DNA of 64,000 bases. Origin: Brevibacillus fulvus. GTDB taxonomy: Bacteria; Bacillota; Bacilli; Brevibacillales; Brevibacillaceae. The stretch is from positions 1-64,000 of the forward strand of contig NZ_JAFBEB010000007.1 of assembly GCF_016908525.1 (NCBI RefSeq), in the 5' to 3' direction. The notes beneath the pieces were generated by a model. That model was not told the origin of the DNA and did not search any database. It saw only the letters and a program-made list of their open reading frames with translations. How positions within the stretch are numbered: the stretch's first letter is position 1; each line of letters opens with the position of its first letter. This document shows, one piece after another, positions 27,291 to 36,451 of the stretch. Made by a program: the position numbers and the translations under genes.

Positions 27291-28802
27291 ATGGGCGTAC
27301 AAGAAAAAATATTTGAGCGGGAGGGCTCGGTCTTTCCCGGGAAAACTTATGCAGAAGCGGTATTGGAACCCGCGTTTAACGAAGCGAAGCAACATTTGTT
27401 GGGTCCGATGATGGCCATCAATAAAGCCCACCTGATCATGCTGGCGGAGCAAAAACTGATTAGCAAGGAAGAAGCCAAGCAGATTGCCAAGGCGCTGTCC
27501 GAATTGGACTTGCGGGCCTTGCAGAGCGCTGCTTACACCGGTGAATATGAGGATTTGTTTTTTCAGGTAGAAAGTCAACTGCTGGGAAGAGCGGGCGATG
27601 TTGCCGGAAATCTCCATCTCGCCAGAAGCCGCAACGATATGGGAATTGCCATCTATCGCATGGTTCTGCGGCAAAAATTGCTGGTCGTCCTCGACTCCGC
27701 GCTGCGCTTGATGGAGCAGCTGCTGATCTTTGCCGAAGATCATCTGGAGACGGTGATGATCGGGTACACGCATACGCAGCAGGCTCAGCCTACCACGATG
27801 GCCCATTACACGATGGCGGTTGTCGATACGCTGACTCGTGACATCCGCCGGCTGCGGGAAGCTTATCATAACTGCAACCGAAGCAGCATGGGAGCCGCGG
27901 CGTTGACCACATCGGGTTTTTCCATCAGCAGGGAACAGATGCAGCAGCTGCTCGGATTTGATGAACTGATCGAAAATTCTTATGATGCGATTGGCGGAGC
28001 CGATTATATCGGGGAGGTGGCTACAGCCGTTCAGTTGGCAGCGATCAATCTCGGGCGAGTGGTGCAAGATTTGCTTTTATGGTGCACTCAGGAATTTGCC
28101 GTACTGAAGGTAGCCAATCCATATGTGCAGATCAGCTCGATCATGCCGCAAAAGCGCAATCCCGTTTCCCTGGAGCATATGCGTGCCTTGCTGTCCAGCT
28201 GTGTCGGCAATACGCAAACCGTGTTGACGATGGTTCACAATACGCCATTCGGCGATATTGTCGATACCGAGGATGACATGCAACCGTATGCCTGGCGAAG
28301 CCTGGAAATTATGGATCAGATGTATCGCCTGCTCGCCGCCGTGATCGGAACGGTCGAAGTGAACAAAGAGGTGCTGTTGCAGCGGGCCAAGGCAAGTTAC
28401 GCAACCGTAACGGAATTGGCCGATACGCTGGTGCGAACCGATCATCTCTCTTTTCGCACTTCGCACCATATCGTCAGCGAGGTCGTCAAGCAGGCGACAC
28501 GGCAAGGATTGGCCGCCAATCAAATCAGTCTGGAGCTGGTCAATCAGACGGCGCAGGCGATTATCGGCCACCCATTGTCGATCACGGCCGAGCAATTGGC
28601 GCAAGCGCTTGATCCCACGCATTTTATTGACATTCGGACGTTGCCCGGCGGACCGAGCCCGGTTGAGATGAAGCGGGTGATTGAAGATCGCAAGGGACTG
28701 CAGCAGGCACAGCGGAACTGGTTGCAGGCAGCCCGCAATAAATGGGAGCAGGCGAAACAACACCTCGATCAGGTAATATCCGGATGGAGTGAAAGAGAAT
28801 GA
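27291..28802 (+). CDS. Argininosuccinate lyase-like enzyme (fumarase/aspartase superfamily)
   Basis: This 503-aa protein matches the argininosuccinate lyase branch of the fumarase/aspartase superfamily. It has HLARSRNDM, GYTHTQQAQPTTMAHY and the catalytic serine loop SSIMPQKRNPVSLE. Superfamily members break C-N or C-O bonds by beta-elimination, usually releasing fumarate. It is longer than normal ArgH (about 460 aa), and no arginine gene is near, so a catabolic lyase acting on an N-substituted aspartate-like compound is more likely than arginine synthesis. EDDS lyase is a known non-arginine example in this branch. It starts 35 bp after the PIG-L gene and its stop overlaps the kinase start (ATGA). 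Confidence 0.82.
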   Translation: MGVQEKIFEREGSVFPGKTYAEAVLEPAFNEAKQHLLGPMMAINKAHLIMLAEQKLISKEEAKQIAKALSELDLRALQSAAYTGEYEDLFFQVESQLLGRAGDVAGNLHLARSRNDMGIAIYRMVLRQKLLVVLDSALRLMEQLLIFAEDHLETVMIGYTHTQQAQPTTMAHYTMAVVDTLTRDIRRLREAYHNCNRSSMGAAALTTSGFSISREQMQQLLGFDELIENSYDAIGGADYIGEVATAVQLAAINLGRVVQDLLLWCTQEFAVLKVANPYVQISSIMPQKRNPVSLEHMRALLSSCVGNTQTVLTMVHNTPFGDIVDTEDDMQPYAWRSLEIMDQMYRLLAAVIGTVEVNKEVLLQRAKASYATVTELADTLVRTDHLSFRTSHHIVSEVVKQATRQGLAANQISLELVNQTAQAIIGHPLSITAEQLAQALDPTHFIDIRTLPGGPSPVEMKRVIEDRKGLQQAQRNWLQAARNKWEQAKQHLDQVISGWSERE

Positions 28803-29797
28803 GCTGCTTGTCTATTCCTCTGTTGGCTGTCGACGGCGGGGGGACGAAATGTCAGGCTGTGTTTGTCGATCAGGGGAAGCGGATTGTGGCAAGCGGTTTG
28901 GGCGGTTCCTGCAACTATCATGGGAGCGGCAGAGAAGCGGCCGCGGCGGAATTGTACAAAAGCATACTGGCGACGATTGAGGACTGGAAAAGGCGGCAGG
29001 GCTATGCTGTAAATGAGGCGGTCTGCTTGCGGATTGAGTGTGCCTTTATGGGACTTGCCGGTCTCGATACGAAGCATGACCGTCAAATTATTGAAGCAAT
29101 GGTCAAGGAGGTCGTCGCCAAGCTTCCCGTACAGATTGATCAGCTTGTGGTGGAGAACGACGGGCTGGCCGCTTTGCTGGGAGCGACGCAAGGAAAGGCC
29201 GGAATCCTCGCCATCGCCGGTACGGGCTCGATCACGTTTGGCATTAATTCGCAGGGAGTTTCCGCGCGGGCAGGCGGCTGGGGGCATCGCGTCGGCGATG
29301 AAGGAAGCGGTTATTGGATCGGCAAACAGGCAATTACCGCGATATTGCAAGCAGCGGACGGACGCGCGCAGCCAACGGGACTGGATCAATATATCTTGCC
29401 GCATCTGGGATTGAACGATGTGGAGGAATTGTTTGACTGGGTATACAGTTCCCGCTATTCCATCGAACAAGTCGCGGAGCTTGCCCGTCTCGTCAGCCAG
29501 GCGGCTCTTTCGGGCGATGCCGTCGCCAAGCAATTGCTGTGCCGGGCAGGCGAACAATTGTTTTTCTGCTTGCGGGCGGTGATCGACCGGTTGGGCTTGC
29601 GGCAGGAGGACTATGTTTATTTCCTGCAAGGCGGCGTGTTGCAAAATGAACAACTGGTACGTGATATTGTCATGCAGCGAATAACCGGCTACTCCCCGAA
29701 CGCAAGGGAAGGCTTGACCGAAAAGGAGCCCATAGCCGCGATCATTAACGCCGGTTTGAGTCGCCTGGAAAAAACAAACGGGCGGTCCGATCGTTGA
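28799..29797 (+). CDS. BadF/BcrA-type ATPase, N-acetylglucosamine kinase-like
   Basis: This 332-aa protein has the ASKHA fold of the BadF/BadG/BcrA/BcrD family, to which eukaryotic-type GlcNAc kinases belong. Phosphate-1 motif DGGGTKCQAVF lies near residue 10, the adenosine region is LAIAGTGSITFG and GDEGSGYWIG is the family motif. It would phosphorylate an amino sugar such as GlcNAc or GlcN. The ATG overlaps the lyase stop codon by 4 bp (ATGA), so translation is coupled. It is the last gene of the ROK-regulated cluster, and its presence argues that the imported compound contains a hexosamine. Confidence 0.85.
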   Translation: MSCLSIPLLAVDGGGTKCQAVFVDQGKRIVASGLGGSCNYHGSGREAAAAELYKSILATIEDWKRRQGYAVNEAVCLRIECAFMGLAGLDTKHDRQIIEAMVKEVVAKLPVQIDQLVVENDGLAALLGATQGKAGILAIAGTGSITFGINSQGVSARAGGWGHRVGDEGSGYWIGKQAITAILQAADGRAQPTGLDQYILPHLGLNDVEELFDWVYSSRYSIEQVAELARLVSQAALSGDAVAKQLLCRAGEQLFFCLRAVIDRLGLRQEDYVYFLQGGVLQNEQLVRDIVMQRITGYSPNAREGLTEKEPIAAIINAGLSRLEKTNGRSDR

Positions 29798-29805
29798 AAA
29801 GGAGA

Positions 29806-29836
29806 ACAGGCTGTCGTCACTCGGCAGCCTGTTGTC
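29806..29836. terminator. Probable bidirectional terminator between kinase and cydB
   Basis: ACAGGCTG (29806-29813) pairs with CAGCCTGT (29825-29832), with T-rich sequence on the plus side and CTCCTTTTC on the minus side. The two transcription units converge here. Confidence 0.65.
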
Positions 29837-29850
29837 GTTTGGACAGACGG

Positions 29851-30882
29851 TCATGGTTTTTGCCGCAAATAGCTTTCGTCTTTCATAAACATGCGCCAAA
29901 AATAAATAAAGCCGGGGATCAAGATGGCAAAACCGACGATATAGCTGACAAACAAGGCGCGAAACGTACTGGGGTGGGTGAAGCCGGACTCAATCGTAAC
30001 CTCCGGATAGACAATATAGGGAAGATGGGCGGCGCCGTAAGCGTAACTAGCCAGCAAATATTGCAAGATCGCGAAGAATACCGAAATCCGGGGCAGGTGA
30101 ATTACTCGTCCGCGCTGCTGCGGCAAGAGCAGCACGATGTAACTGACAAAGAAACAGACGCCGGAAGCAAGCAATAGGGGAGCGTGCGCAAAGAGTCTTC
30201 GGTACAGCCAGTCTGCTTCCAGGTGCATCGTTTGCAAGGTAAGCACGGCCATCAATAATGTGACCGGCCCGACGATCAGGGCGTCCTTGCGATAGATCGC
30301 AAAGGCTTCCCTCTCCTTTGAAACAAAGCTGTAATCGGTCAACAGCAGGGAAGAGAGAAAGAGCGTGCTGGTGATCGCCAAGCCAATGTAGGACAGGACG
30401 TGAGGGCTGGTCAGCAATTTTGTAAGCAACAGCTGTTCGACACCTTGGAAGCGGGCGATGAAGCCGCCTTCCGTAATCGGCAGCACGCAGATCAGCAGCG
30501 CGGGGATCAGGATGCCGGTGATGCCGGAAACGACACTTAACAGTTTGTTATATTTTTGTACCAGATGCGAAAACACCATAAACGCGCTGCGAATTAACAG
30601 CAACAGCAAAACAATGCTGCCGGGGATCAACAAGACCGTTCCCAACGTATAGGTAGCGCCGGGGAAAAACGTAACAAGCGCCACGACGATGAGCACGACA
30701 AACACATTCGTTACTTCCCAGGATGGCGACAAATAGCGGTTGGCGATGTTGGTGGCTTTCGTTTTCTCGTGATTCAAGTAGACCATCGACCAAAATCCGG
30801 CGCCAAAATCAATGGAAGCCGCCACTGAATAAATGATTACAAACGCCCACAACAAAATACTGGCAATCAGCGTGTCCGTCAA
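29851..30882 (-). CDS. cydB: Cytochrome bd ubiquinol oxidase subunit II (CydB)
   Basis: This 343-aa protein has about nine membrane helices and is the partner subunit of the quinol oxidase encoded just upstream (CydA, gap 25 bp). DFGAGFWSMVYL near the N terminus and WEVTNVFVVLIVVALVTFFPGA are typical of CydB/CioB. It stabilises the haem-bearing CydA in the membrane. Together they reduce O2 to water with quinol and serve at low oxygen or as a respiratory bypass. No cydCD genes are adjacent. Confidence 0.9.
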   Translation of the reverse strand: MTDTLIASILLWAFVIIYSVAASIDFGAGFWSMVYLNHEKTKATNIANRYLSPSWEVTNVFVVLIVVALVTFFPGATYTLGTVLLIPGSIVLLLLLIRSAFMVFSHLVQKYNKLLSVVSGITGILIPALLICVLPITEGGFIARFQGVEQLLLTKLLTSPHVLSYIGLAITSTLFLSSLLLTDYSFVSKEREAFAIYRKDALIVGPVTLLMAVLTLQTMHLEADWLYRRLFAHAPLLLASGVCFFVSYIVLLLPQQRGRVIHLPRISVFFAILQYLLASYAYGAAHLPYIVYPEVTIESGFTHPSTFRALFVSYIVGFAILIPGFIYFWRMFMKDESYLRQKP

Positions 30883-30907
30883 CAGAATCGGCTCCTTCTT
30901 TTCGGAT

Positions 30908-32245
30908 TTATTTCACCGTTTCTTCTTTGCCGTCCAACGGGCGCAGGGGGTGGCGCTTGAAATAGCTGTAAAATACCAGCAAGGTAATCACCGCCAATGC
31001 CAGATAGACGAGCAAAAACAGAATGAAAAACAGACCCAATCCCTCTGAATGGGTGGCTGCTTCCGCCGTTTTCATCACGTGATAAATGACCCACGGTTGC
31101 CGGCCCGTACAAGCAAAAACCCAGCCAAATTCGATGCCGAGCAATGCTAATGGCCCCCCGCAAACAAAGATCCACATCGCCCAGCGCGGAAAGGTCTCTT
31201 TTTTGAGCAGCTTTTTCCAGGCAAAACCGACGAAGCCGACAAGCACCAGCAGGCTGCCAATGCCGACCATCCCGTTAAACAGCGTATGAATAAACAGCGG
31301 CGGCCACTCCTCTTCCGGAAAATCGTTTAAGCCGACAACCACCTCGTCAAAGCGGTTTGCCGCCAGAAAACTGAGCAACCAAGGAATTTCAATCGCATAC
31401 TTGACTTCTTTCGTTTCCGGATCGGTGATACCGCCGATCGCCAGCGGAGCGTATGGTTGTGTTTCAAACAAGCCTTCCGCCGCCGCCAATTTTTCCGGCT
31501 GGTAGCGGTGCAAATACTGGGCGGACTCATGCCCGTTCAAGGCAGTCAGCAGGGAAAAGGTGCCACCGAGAATCAAGCCGAGCAGCAAAGCTTTCTGGTG
31601 GAAAAGATATTCCCGCCCTAAATGCTTGGCGCGCAGCATTTTAAACGCAGCGATGGTCGCAATCATAAACGCTCCGGTCATATAGGCGGAGACGGTTACA
31701 TGGCCGGCCGTGACGAGAAAGCTGGGGTTAAAGAAAGCGGCCCAAGGATCTACATCCGTCACTTCGCCATTGGTTATCCGAAAGCCGGTCGGGGTTCCTT
31801 CAAAGGCATGGACATTGGTAATCAACACAGCGGAAGCCGTCGCCCCCAGCAGGACGAGAAAAACACTGATAATCCGCATGAAAGGAGAGAGGCGGTCGGC
31901 GGCATAGACGTAAATGGACATAAACAGCGCTTCCAGGAAAAACGCAAAAATTTCAATCTGAAACGGGAGGGAGATGACTTTGCCGACGATCTCCATAAAT
32001 CCCGGCCATAACAACGAAAGCTGAACGCCAGCGATCGTGCCGGAAGGAATGGCGACTCCCAGCAAGATGGCTTGTCCTTTCGTCCATCGTTTGGCCATTA
32101 GCTCATAATCTTTGTCCTTGGTTCGCTGATACAGGATTTCAGCAGCCAGAATCATCAAAGGCAGCCCTACGCCCAGACTGGCAAAAATAATGTGAAAGCC
32201 CATCGTTAACCCAAACGTCGATCTGGCGATCAAGATATCGTCCAA
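30908..32245 (-). CDS. cydA: Cytochrome bd ubiquinol oxidase subunit I (CydA/CioA-type, short Q-loop)
   Basis: This 445-aa integral membrane protein has the CydA fold with the haem-region His18 (GFHIIFA), the acidic residues in PFQIEIFAFFLEALF, His in TAGHVTVSAYM, and the quinol loop motif GHESAQYLHRYQPEKLAAAEG. The Q-loop is short, as in CIO-type and Firmicutes enzymes. The usual E-x-GRQPW motif reads ACTGRQPW, so the Glu that ligates haem b595 in Escherichia coli (Glu445) appears replaced by Cys. This may place it in a variant subgroup with a different haem set. It is transcribed with cydB; the 164-bp region upstream is shared divergently with the MHYT kinase. Confidence 0.88.
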   Translation of the reverse strand: MDDILIARSTFGLTMGFHIIFASLGVGLPLMILAAEILYQRTKDKDYELMAKRWTKGQAILLGVAIPSGTIAGVQLSLLWPGFMEIVGKVISLPFQIEIFAFFLEALFMSIYVYAADRLSPFMRIISVFLVLLGATASAVLITNVHAFEGTPTGFRITNGEVTDVDPWAAFFNPSFLVTAGHVTVSAYMTGAFMIATIAAFKMLRAKHLGREYLFHQKALLLGLILGGTFSLLTALNGHESAQYLHRYQPEKLAAAEGLFETQPYAPLAIGGITDPETKEVKYAIEIPWLLSFLAANRFDEVVVGLNDFPEEEWPPLFIHTLFNGMVGIGSLLVLVGFVGFAWKKLLKKETFPRWAMWIFVCGGPLALLGIEFGWVFACTGRQPWVIYHVMKTAEAATHSEGLGLFFILFLLVYLALAVITLLVFYSYFKRHPLRPLDGKEETVK

Positions 32246-32409
32246 CGTTTTCTTCCTCCTCCGACAATAACTTCAGGGATAGACTTCCATATATTGTCTG
32301 ATGTTATACCAAAAAGTTCCCATATTTATCGATAATTGATTTAACTGGTCAAACTTTCCTCAACACTTTACAATGAATGTATACAAAACGCGCATAGGAG
32401 TTTGGCTGT

Positions 32410-34608
32410 ATGAACTTATTGCATCAATCTCATTTGCATCTGGTTTTGCTCGCTTATGTGGTGTCCACCGCCTCTGCTTATACGTCTATGAGCTTGACGG
32501 AACGTCTGCAGCTGACGAGACAAAAGTTCTGGTTGATTATGGCCGGGAGTTCATTGGGAATCGGCTTGTGGTCCATGCATTTTATCGCGATGTTGGCATA
32601 CCGGCTGCCCAGTTACGAAAGCTACAGTATTTACATATCTCTCAGTTCCTTGGCAATCTCGGTATTCTCCACGGTCCTTGCCCTCGGATTAATCGGCAGT
32701 GAAAAGCTTACCGGAAAAAAAGTGTTCTTCGGCAGTCTGATTTTGGGCACTGGCGCCTGCGCCATGCATTTTGTCGGCGTGTTGGCCTTGCATCCTCACT
32801 TTTACATTCACTTTGATCCTCTTAGCATCATCTTGACAGAGATCATCGGACTTGCCGATGCCTTGCTCGTTTTTGCGCTCACTTACTACTGGCGAAAAAT
32901 CAGCCATAAGCTGATTGTTCGGGCTTGTTCCGCTTTGCTGATGGGCGGCGGCATGATTACACTCCACTATACCGGAATGGCGGGAACGACAATCGTGCCG
33001 ATTTTGCCCAGCATGTCGTCCCAATATGACGTCAGCGAGCAATGGCTGGGTGTCGGCATTGCTTTCGTAACTTTGTTTATTTTCAGTCTGGCCGTGACCT
33101 CGATCTATATTAACCGGCGAATGGTCGCCAGTGAAAAAAGGTACCAGTCGCTGTTTGAGGAAAATCTGGATATGATCGGTCTGATTGATTTGGAGGGCCG
33201 AATTTTGCATGTGAATCGGGAGTTTCGCAACTTGTTGGGTTATCGTGATGAAGAGCTTGTCCAGGAAAAGCTCGGTATTTTTCTCGATGAACCCCCCGAA
33301 CGGGTGGAGCAGCTCGCCGCGCAGATGATGATTGGAAACCCGCTGGAGACAGAATTGACCTTTCGCCACCGCTTGGGACATCGCGTCGATGTATTGCTGA
33401 AGACAATTCCGATGATGATCGATCATGAGTTGAGAGGGATTTACGTCGTCGGCAAGGATATGACCGAGTCCAAGCAAGTCAGAAACGCCTTGGTTCAGCT
33501 GTCCAGAGAGCATGAAGAAGAAAAGCTGCGGGTGGAACAGGAGCAGCGAAATCAGGAGTTAAAATTTCAGTCTGTGATTGATACCGCATTGGACGGGATT
33601 GTCGTGATGGACAGCCAGATGAAAATCCTTGTCTGGAACAAAGGTGCGGAACACATCTTTGGTTATTGCCAGGAGGAAGCGATCGGCAAAAGCATGGAGG
33701 TAATCATCGCGAAAAAATATTGGCAAAAGTGTGAAGCGGTGGTGAACCGATACTTGTTGAGCGGAAATGCCAGCTTGCGGGGAGAAATGATCGAATTGGA
33801 AGGAAGGCGCAAGGACGGTACGCAACTGCCGTTGGAAATCTCGCTTTCCATGTGGCGAGCGGATGAGCAAACTCTGTTTTCCGCATTCATCCGGGATGTA
33901 GCGGAACTGCGCAAAGCGCGGGAGATATTGGAACAGTCAGAAAAGCTGACCGCCGTTGGCCAATTGGCCGCTGGCATCGCCCACGAAATTCGCAACCCGC
34001 TAACGGCGATCAAAGGATTTTTGCAGTTAATGAAAGCGGATCTCAATGAAAATTACTATGAGATCATGTTTTCTGAGCTGAGCCGGATTGAATTGATTAT
34101 CGGCGAGCTGTTGATGGTCAGCAAACCGCAAAAAACCGCCTATCTGCCCAATGATCTCATCGTCATCGTCAACCATGTGATTGCGCTGTTGAGCTCGCAG
34201 GCCAATATGCAAAACGTGACGATCACGCCGGTTTTTGAAGCGGAGCAAGCCTGGATACGATGCGACCAGAACCAGATCAAGCAAGTGTTGGTCAACATGA
34301 TCAAAAATGCGATCGAAGCGATGCCAAAGGGCGGCGATATTTCCATTAAAGTCAAAACGGACAACGAAGTCCGCCTGGAAATCAGCGACCAGGGACAGGG
34401 GATACCGGAGGAGAAATTGGTCAGGTTGGGTCAGCCTTTCTACACGACCAAGGAAAAGGGAACCGGTTTGGGGCTTTTGGTCAGCTTCAACATCATTCGC
34501 AACCATCAAGGAAAAGTCAAGGTCAAGAGCAAGCTGAACGTGGGAACGACCTTTTCGATTTCTTTTCCCTTGATCGAACCGTCTGCGGACCAACGGGCCG
34601 ACTCTTGA
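32410..34608 (+). CDS. MHYT-PAS-PAS sensor histidine kinase
   Basis: This 732-aa protein has an N-terminal seven-helix MHYT sensor with the motifs MHFIAM, MHFVGV and LHYTGM. Such domains are proposed to bind metal and sense O2, CO or NO. Two PAS domains follow (about 240-355 and 385-505). The kinase core has HisKA with GIAHEIRNPLTAIKGF and HATPase with NMIKNAIEAMP, DQGQGIPEEK and GTGLGLLVS. Kinases of this form in Bacillales often feed the sporulation phosphorelay, and no response regulator is adjacent. AGGAG lies ten bases before the ATG. It is divergent from cydA, and a gas-sensing role near the oxidase genes is plausible but unproven. Confidence 0.92.
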   Translation: MNLLHQSHLHLVLLAYVVSTASAYTSMSLTERLQLTRQKFWLIMAGSSLGIGLWSMHFIAMLAYRLPSYESYSIYISLSSLAISVFSTVLALGLIGSEKLTGKKVFFGSLILGTGACAMHFVGVLALHPHFYIHFDPLSIILTEIIGLADALLVFALTYYWRKISHKLIVRACSALLMGGGMITLHYTGMAGTTIVPILPSMSSQYDVSEQWLGVGIAFVTLFIFSLAVTSIYINRRMVASEKRYQSLFEENLDMIGLIDLEGRILHVNREFRNLLGYRDEELVQEKLGIFLDEPPERVEQLAAQMMIGNPLETELTFRHRLGHRVDVLLKTIPMMIDHELRGIYVVGKDMTESKQVRNALVQLSREHEEEKLRVEQEQRNQELKFQSVIDTALDGIVVMDSQMKILVWNKGAEHIFGYCQEEAIGKSMEVIIAKKYWQKCEAVVNRYLLSGNASLRGEMIELEGRRKDGTQLPLEISLSMWRADEQTLFSAFIRDVAELRKAREILEQSEKLTAVGQLAAGIAHEIRNPLTAIKGFLQLMKADLNENYYEIMFSELSRIELIIGELLMVSKPQKTAYLPNDLIVIVNHVIALLSSQANMQNVTITPVFEAEQAWIRCDQNQIKQVLVNMIKNAIEAMPKGGDISIKVKTDNEVRLEISDQGQGIPEEKLVRLGQPFYTTKEKGTGLGLLVSFNIIRNHQGKVKVKSKLNVGTTFSISFPLIEPSADQRADS

Positions 34609-34722
34609 CGAATCGACCGAAATGGCTTACAAGAAGGTAATGGGTCTGGAGGCTTTTACGGTCCGCTAACAGATGAACGAACAGGGAAAACAAGGGATCG
34701 TTGGCAAAGGATGATGGATCAA

Positions 34723-35697
34723 ATGAAAATCGGATATCGAACGTTAAAAACAGCGATCGGGGCGGCCATCGCCATCTTGATCGCCGAACAGCTCGGATTG
34801 CGCTTCCCTTCTGCGGCAGGGGTAATCGCCATTTTATGCATCCAGGTTACGCGAAAGCGTTCCGTTTCGGCTGCGGTCAACCGCTTGCTTGCGTCATGGG
34901 TCGGATTGCTGCTCAGTTTTGTCTTCTTTAGTTTGCTCGGCTACCATCCCTTGACATTGATGCTGCTGTTGCTGGTTTTTTTGCCCGTGTTGGTCAAGTT
35001 CAAAATTACCGATGGCTTTGTTTCCAGCGTGGTTGTGCTGCTGCATATTTATTCGATGCGGCAGTTCACGCCAGGGATCGTGCTCAATGAAGTGTGCTTG
35101 ATGCTGATCGGTGTGGGCGTCGCTTTGCTGATGAACTTGTATATGCCCAACATTGAAAAGGAACTTCAGGAATTGCAGAAAGAACTGGAGCAAAATTTCG
35201 CCAAAATCTTGCGCGAATTTGCCTTTTATTTGCGCCATGGCAGCAGCGATTGGGCCGGTCAGGAAATGATCGACACGGATCAGTTGCTGGAAAAGGCCAT
35301 GCTGCAGGCTTCCCGCGATGAGGAGAACAAGCTGTTGAAGCCCAGCCCGGGCTACTATCAATACTTCTTTATGCGCTCCAAACAATTTGAGATTTTGCAA
35401 CGGATGCTGCCGATCGTGTCCTCATTGAATCAACAGCTTCCCCAAGGTCAGCAGATTGCCGAATTTCTGGAAAAGCTGAGTGACCACGTTCATCCGGGAA
35501 ACACGGCCTTTGTGTTCTTGCAGCAACTGCAAGAGATGCAAGAACAATTGAAACGGGATGAATTGCCCAAAACAAGAGAAGAGTTTGAGATCCGGGCGGC
35601 TTTGTTTTATTTGTTGTACGAAATGCAGCAATATTTGTTTATCAAACACAGCATGGGGAAAGCAAAGCAGGAAAAACAAGCCCAGGCTGGCTGCTGA
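34723..35697 (+). CDS. FUSC/aromatic acid exporter-family membrane protein (YqjA-like, DUF939)
   Basis: This 324-aa protein has a hydrophobic N-terminal half with about five membrane helices (KTAIGAAIAILIAEQLGLRF and following) and a helical, Gln/Glu-rich cytosolic half. That is the layout of the Firmicutes YqjA/aromatic acid exporter family of the FUSC superfamily. Transport of aromatic acids is assigned by distant similarity only. ATG codons occur at 34711, 34714 and 34723; the last is preferred because AAAGGATG lies upstream of it, but 34711 cannot be excluded. It ends at a hairpin that also terminates the convergent wall-protein gene. Confidence 0.75.
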   Translation: MKIGYRTLKTAIGAAIAILIAEQLGLRFPSAAGVIAILCIQVTRKRSVSAAVNRLLASWVGLLLSFVFFSLLGYHPLTLMLLLLVFLPVLVKFKITDGFVSSVVVLLHIYSMRQFTPGIVLNEVCLMLIGVGVALLMNLYMPNIEKELQELQKELEQNFAKILREFAFYLRHGSSDWAGQEMIDTDQLLEKAMLQASRDEENKLLKPSPGYYQYFFMRSKQFEILQRMLPIVSSLNQQLPQGQQIAEFLEKLSDHVHPGNTAFVFLQQLQEMQEQLKRDELPKTREEFEIRAALFYLLYEMQQYLFIKHSMGKAKQEKQAQAGC

Positions 35698-35724
35698 AAC
35701 GAACCGAGTTTGCCGCATGCAGAC

Positions 35725-35755
35725 AAAAAAGGGCTGCGAATCTGGATTCGCAGCC
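35725..35755 (-). terminator. Rho-independent terminator of the LysM-3D gene
   Basis: GGCTGCGAAT and ATTCGCAGCC form a perfect 10-bp stem (35732-35755). On the minus strand it is followed by CTTTTTT, so it terminates the LysM-3D gene. Confidence 0.9.
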
Positions 35756-35764
35756 TGGAAAATA

Positions 35765-36433
35765 TTACTTCAAGATATAAATTTGCACATTTTGCATCCC
35801 GAATTTTTCGGCACTGGAAGGCAGAAAAATATCAACTTTGTTTCCTTTGATGCTTCCACCTACATCGGTTGCTTTGGCAATCAGTCCTTGGCCGGGCAAC
35901 GCAGGAGCGTTGTAGCCGGTAATATAGACCTTCGTTCCCAATGGAATCACGTCAGGATCAACCGCAATGGTCCCGACTTTTAACGGATTGCCAAAATAAT
36001 CGACGCCGCCCCAGCCGCCATTTTCAGCCGGATGGGCAGTATACGCCGTGGCAACTGCATTGAGCTTTTGCTTGTAAGCGAGTTTCTGACCGGTGCTTGT
36101 TGCAACCAAGGGTTGCTGCGCCGGTTTTTTGCTTGCCGTCGGGACAGCCGCTTTCTTGGTTGGTACGGCCGGTTTTGGTTCTTCCGTTTTCGCTTCCGGC
36201 GTGGTCGGCAAATGAATGACTTGTCCTACCTGCAAGTTAAGCGGATCAATTCCCTTATTGGCGGACAGGAGTGCGCTTAAGCCCAAAAACCGAGTTTGCG
36301 CAATTTTAAATAGTGTGTCATTATGCTTCACTTCATAACTTGCCGCTGCCGCAGGCTGAACGGCAGAGATCGCCAAATATCCTCCTGCAAGGATGGCTGC
36401 AAATCCCTTAGCGAGCCACTTGTTTTTCTTCAA
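35765..36433 (-). CDS. LysM and 3D-domain cell-wall protein (YocH-like)
   Basis: This 222-aa secreted protein has a signal peptide (to about residue 31), one LysM peptidoglycan-binding domain (about 33-77, with YEVKHNDTLFKIAQ), a Lys/Pro-rich linker and a C-terminal 3D domain. That domain has the three conserved Asp residues in AVDPDVIPLGT, ATDVGG and KVDIFLP. 3D domains are found in lytic transglycosylase-like wall hydrolases (MltA-type barrel). The TTG start at 36433 follows AAAGGGGGA. The gene lies directly behind a c-di-AMP riboswitch, the usual control of such wall hydrolases in Bacillales, linking wall turnover to turgor and potassium signalling. Confidence 0.92.
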   Translation of the reverse strand: MKKNKWLAKGFAAILAGGYLAISAVQPAAAASYEVKHNDTLFKIAQTRFLGLSALLSANKGIDPLNLQVGQVIHLPTTPEAKTEEPKPAVPTKKAAVPTASKKPAQQPLVATSTGQKLAYKQKLNAVATAYTAHPAENGGWGGVDYFGNPLKVGTIAVDPDVIPLGTKVYITGYNAPALPGQGLIAKATDVGGSIKGNKVDIFLPSSAEKFGMQNVQIYILK

Positions 36434-36451
36434 TTCATGTTCCCCCTTTAC

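Noticed and set aside
27198-28067. 289-codon minus-strand open frame over the PIG-L/lyase junction
   Set aside because: It spans two plus-strand genes of one operon and shows no protein-like motif.
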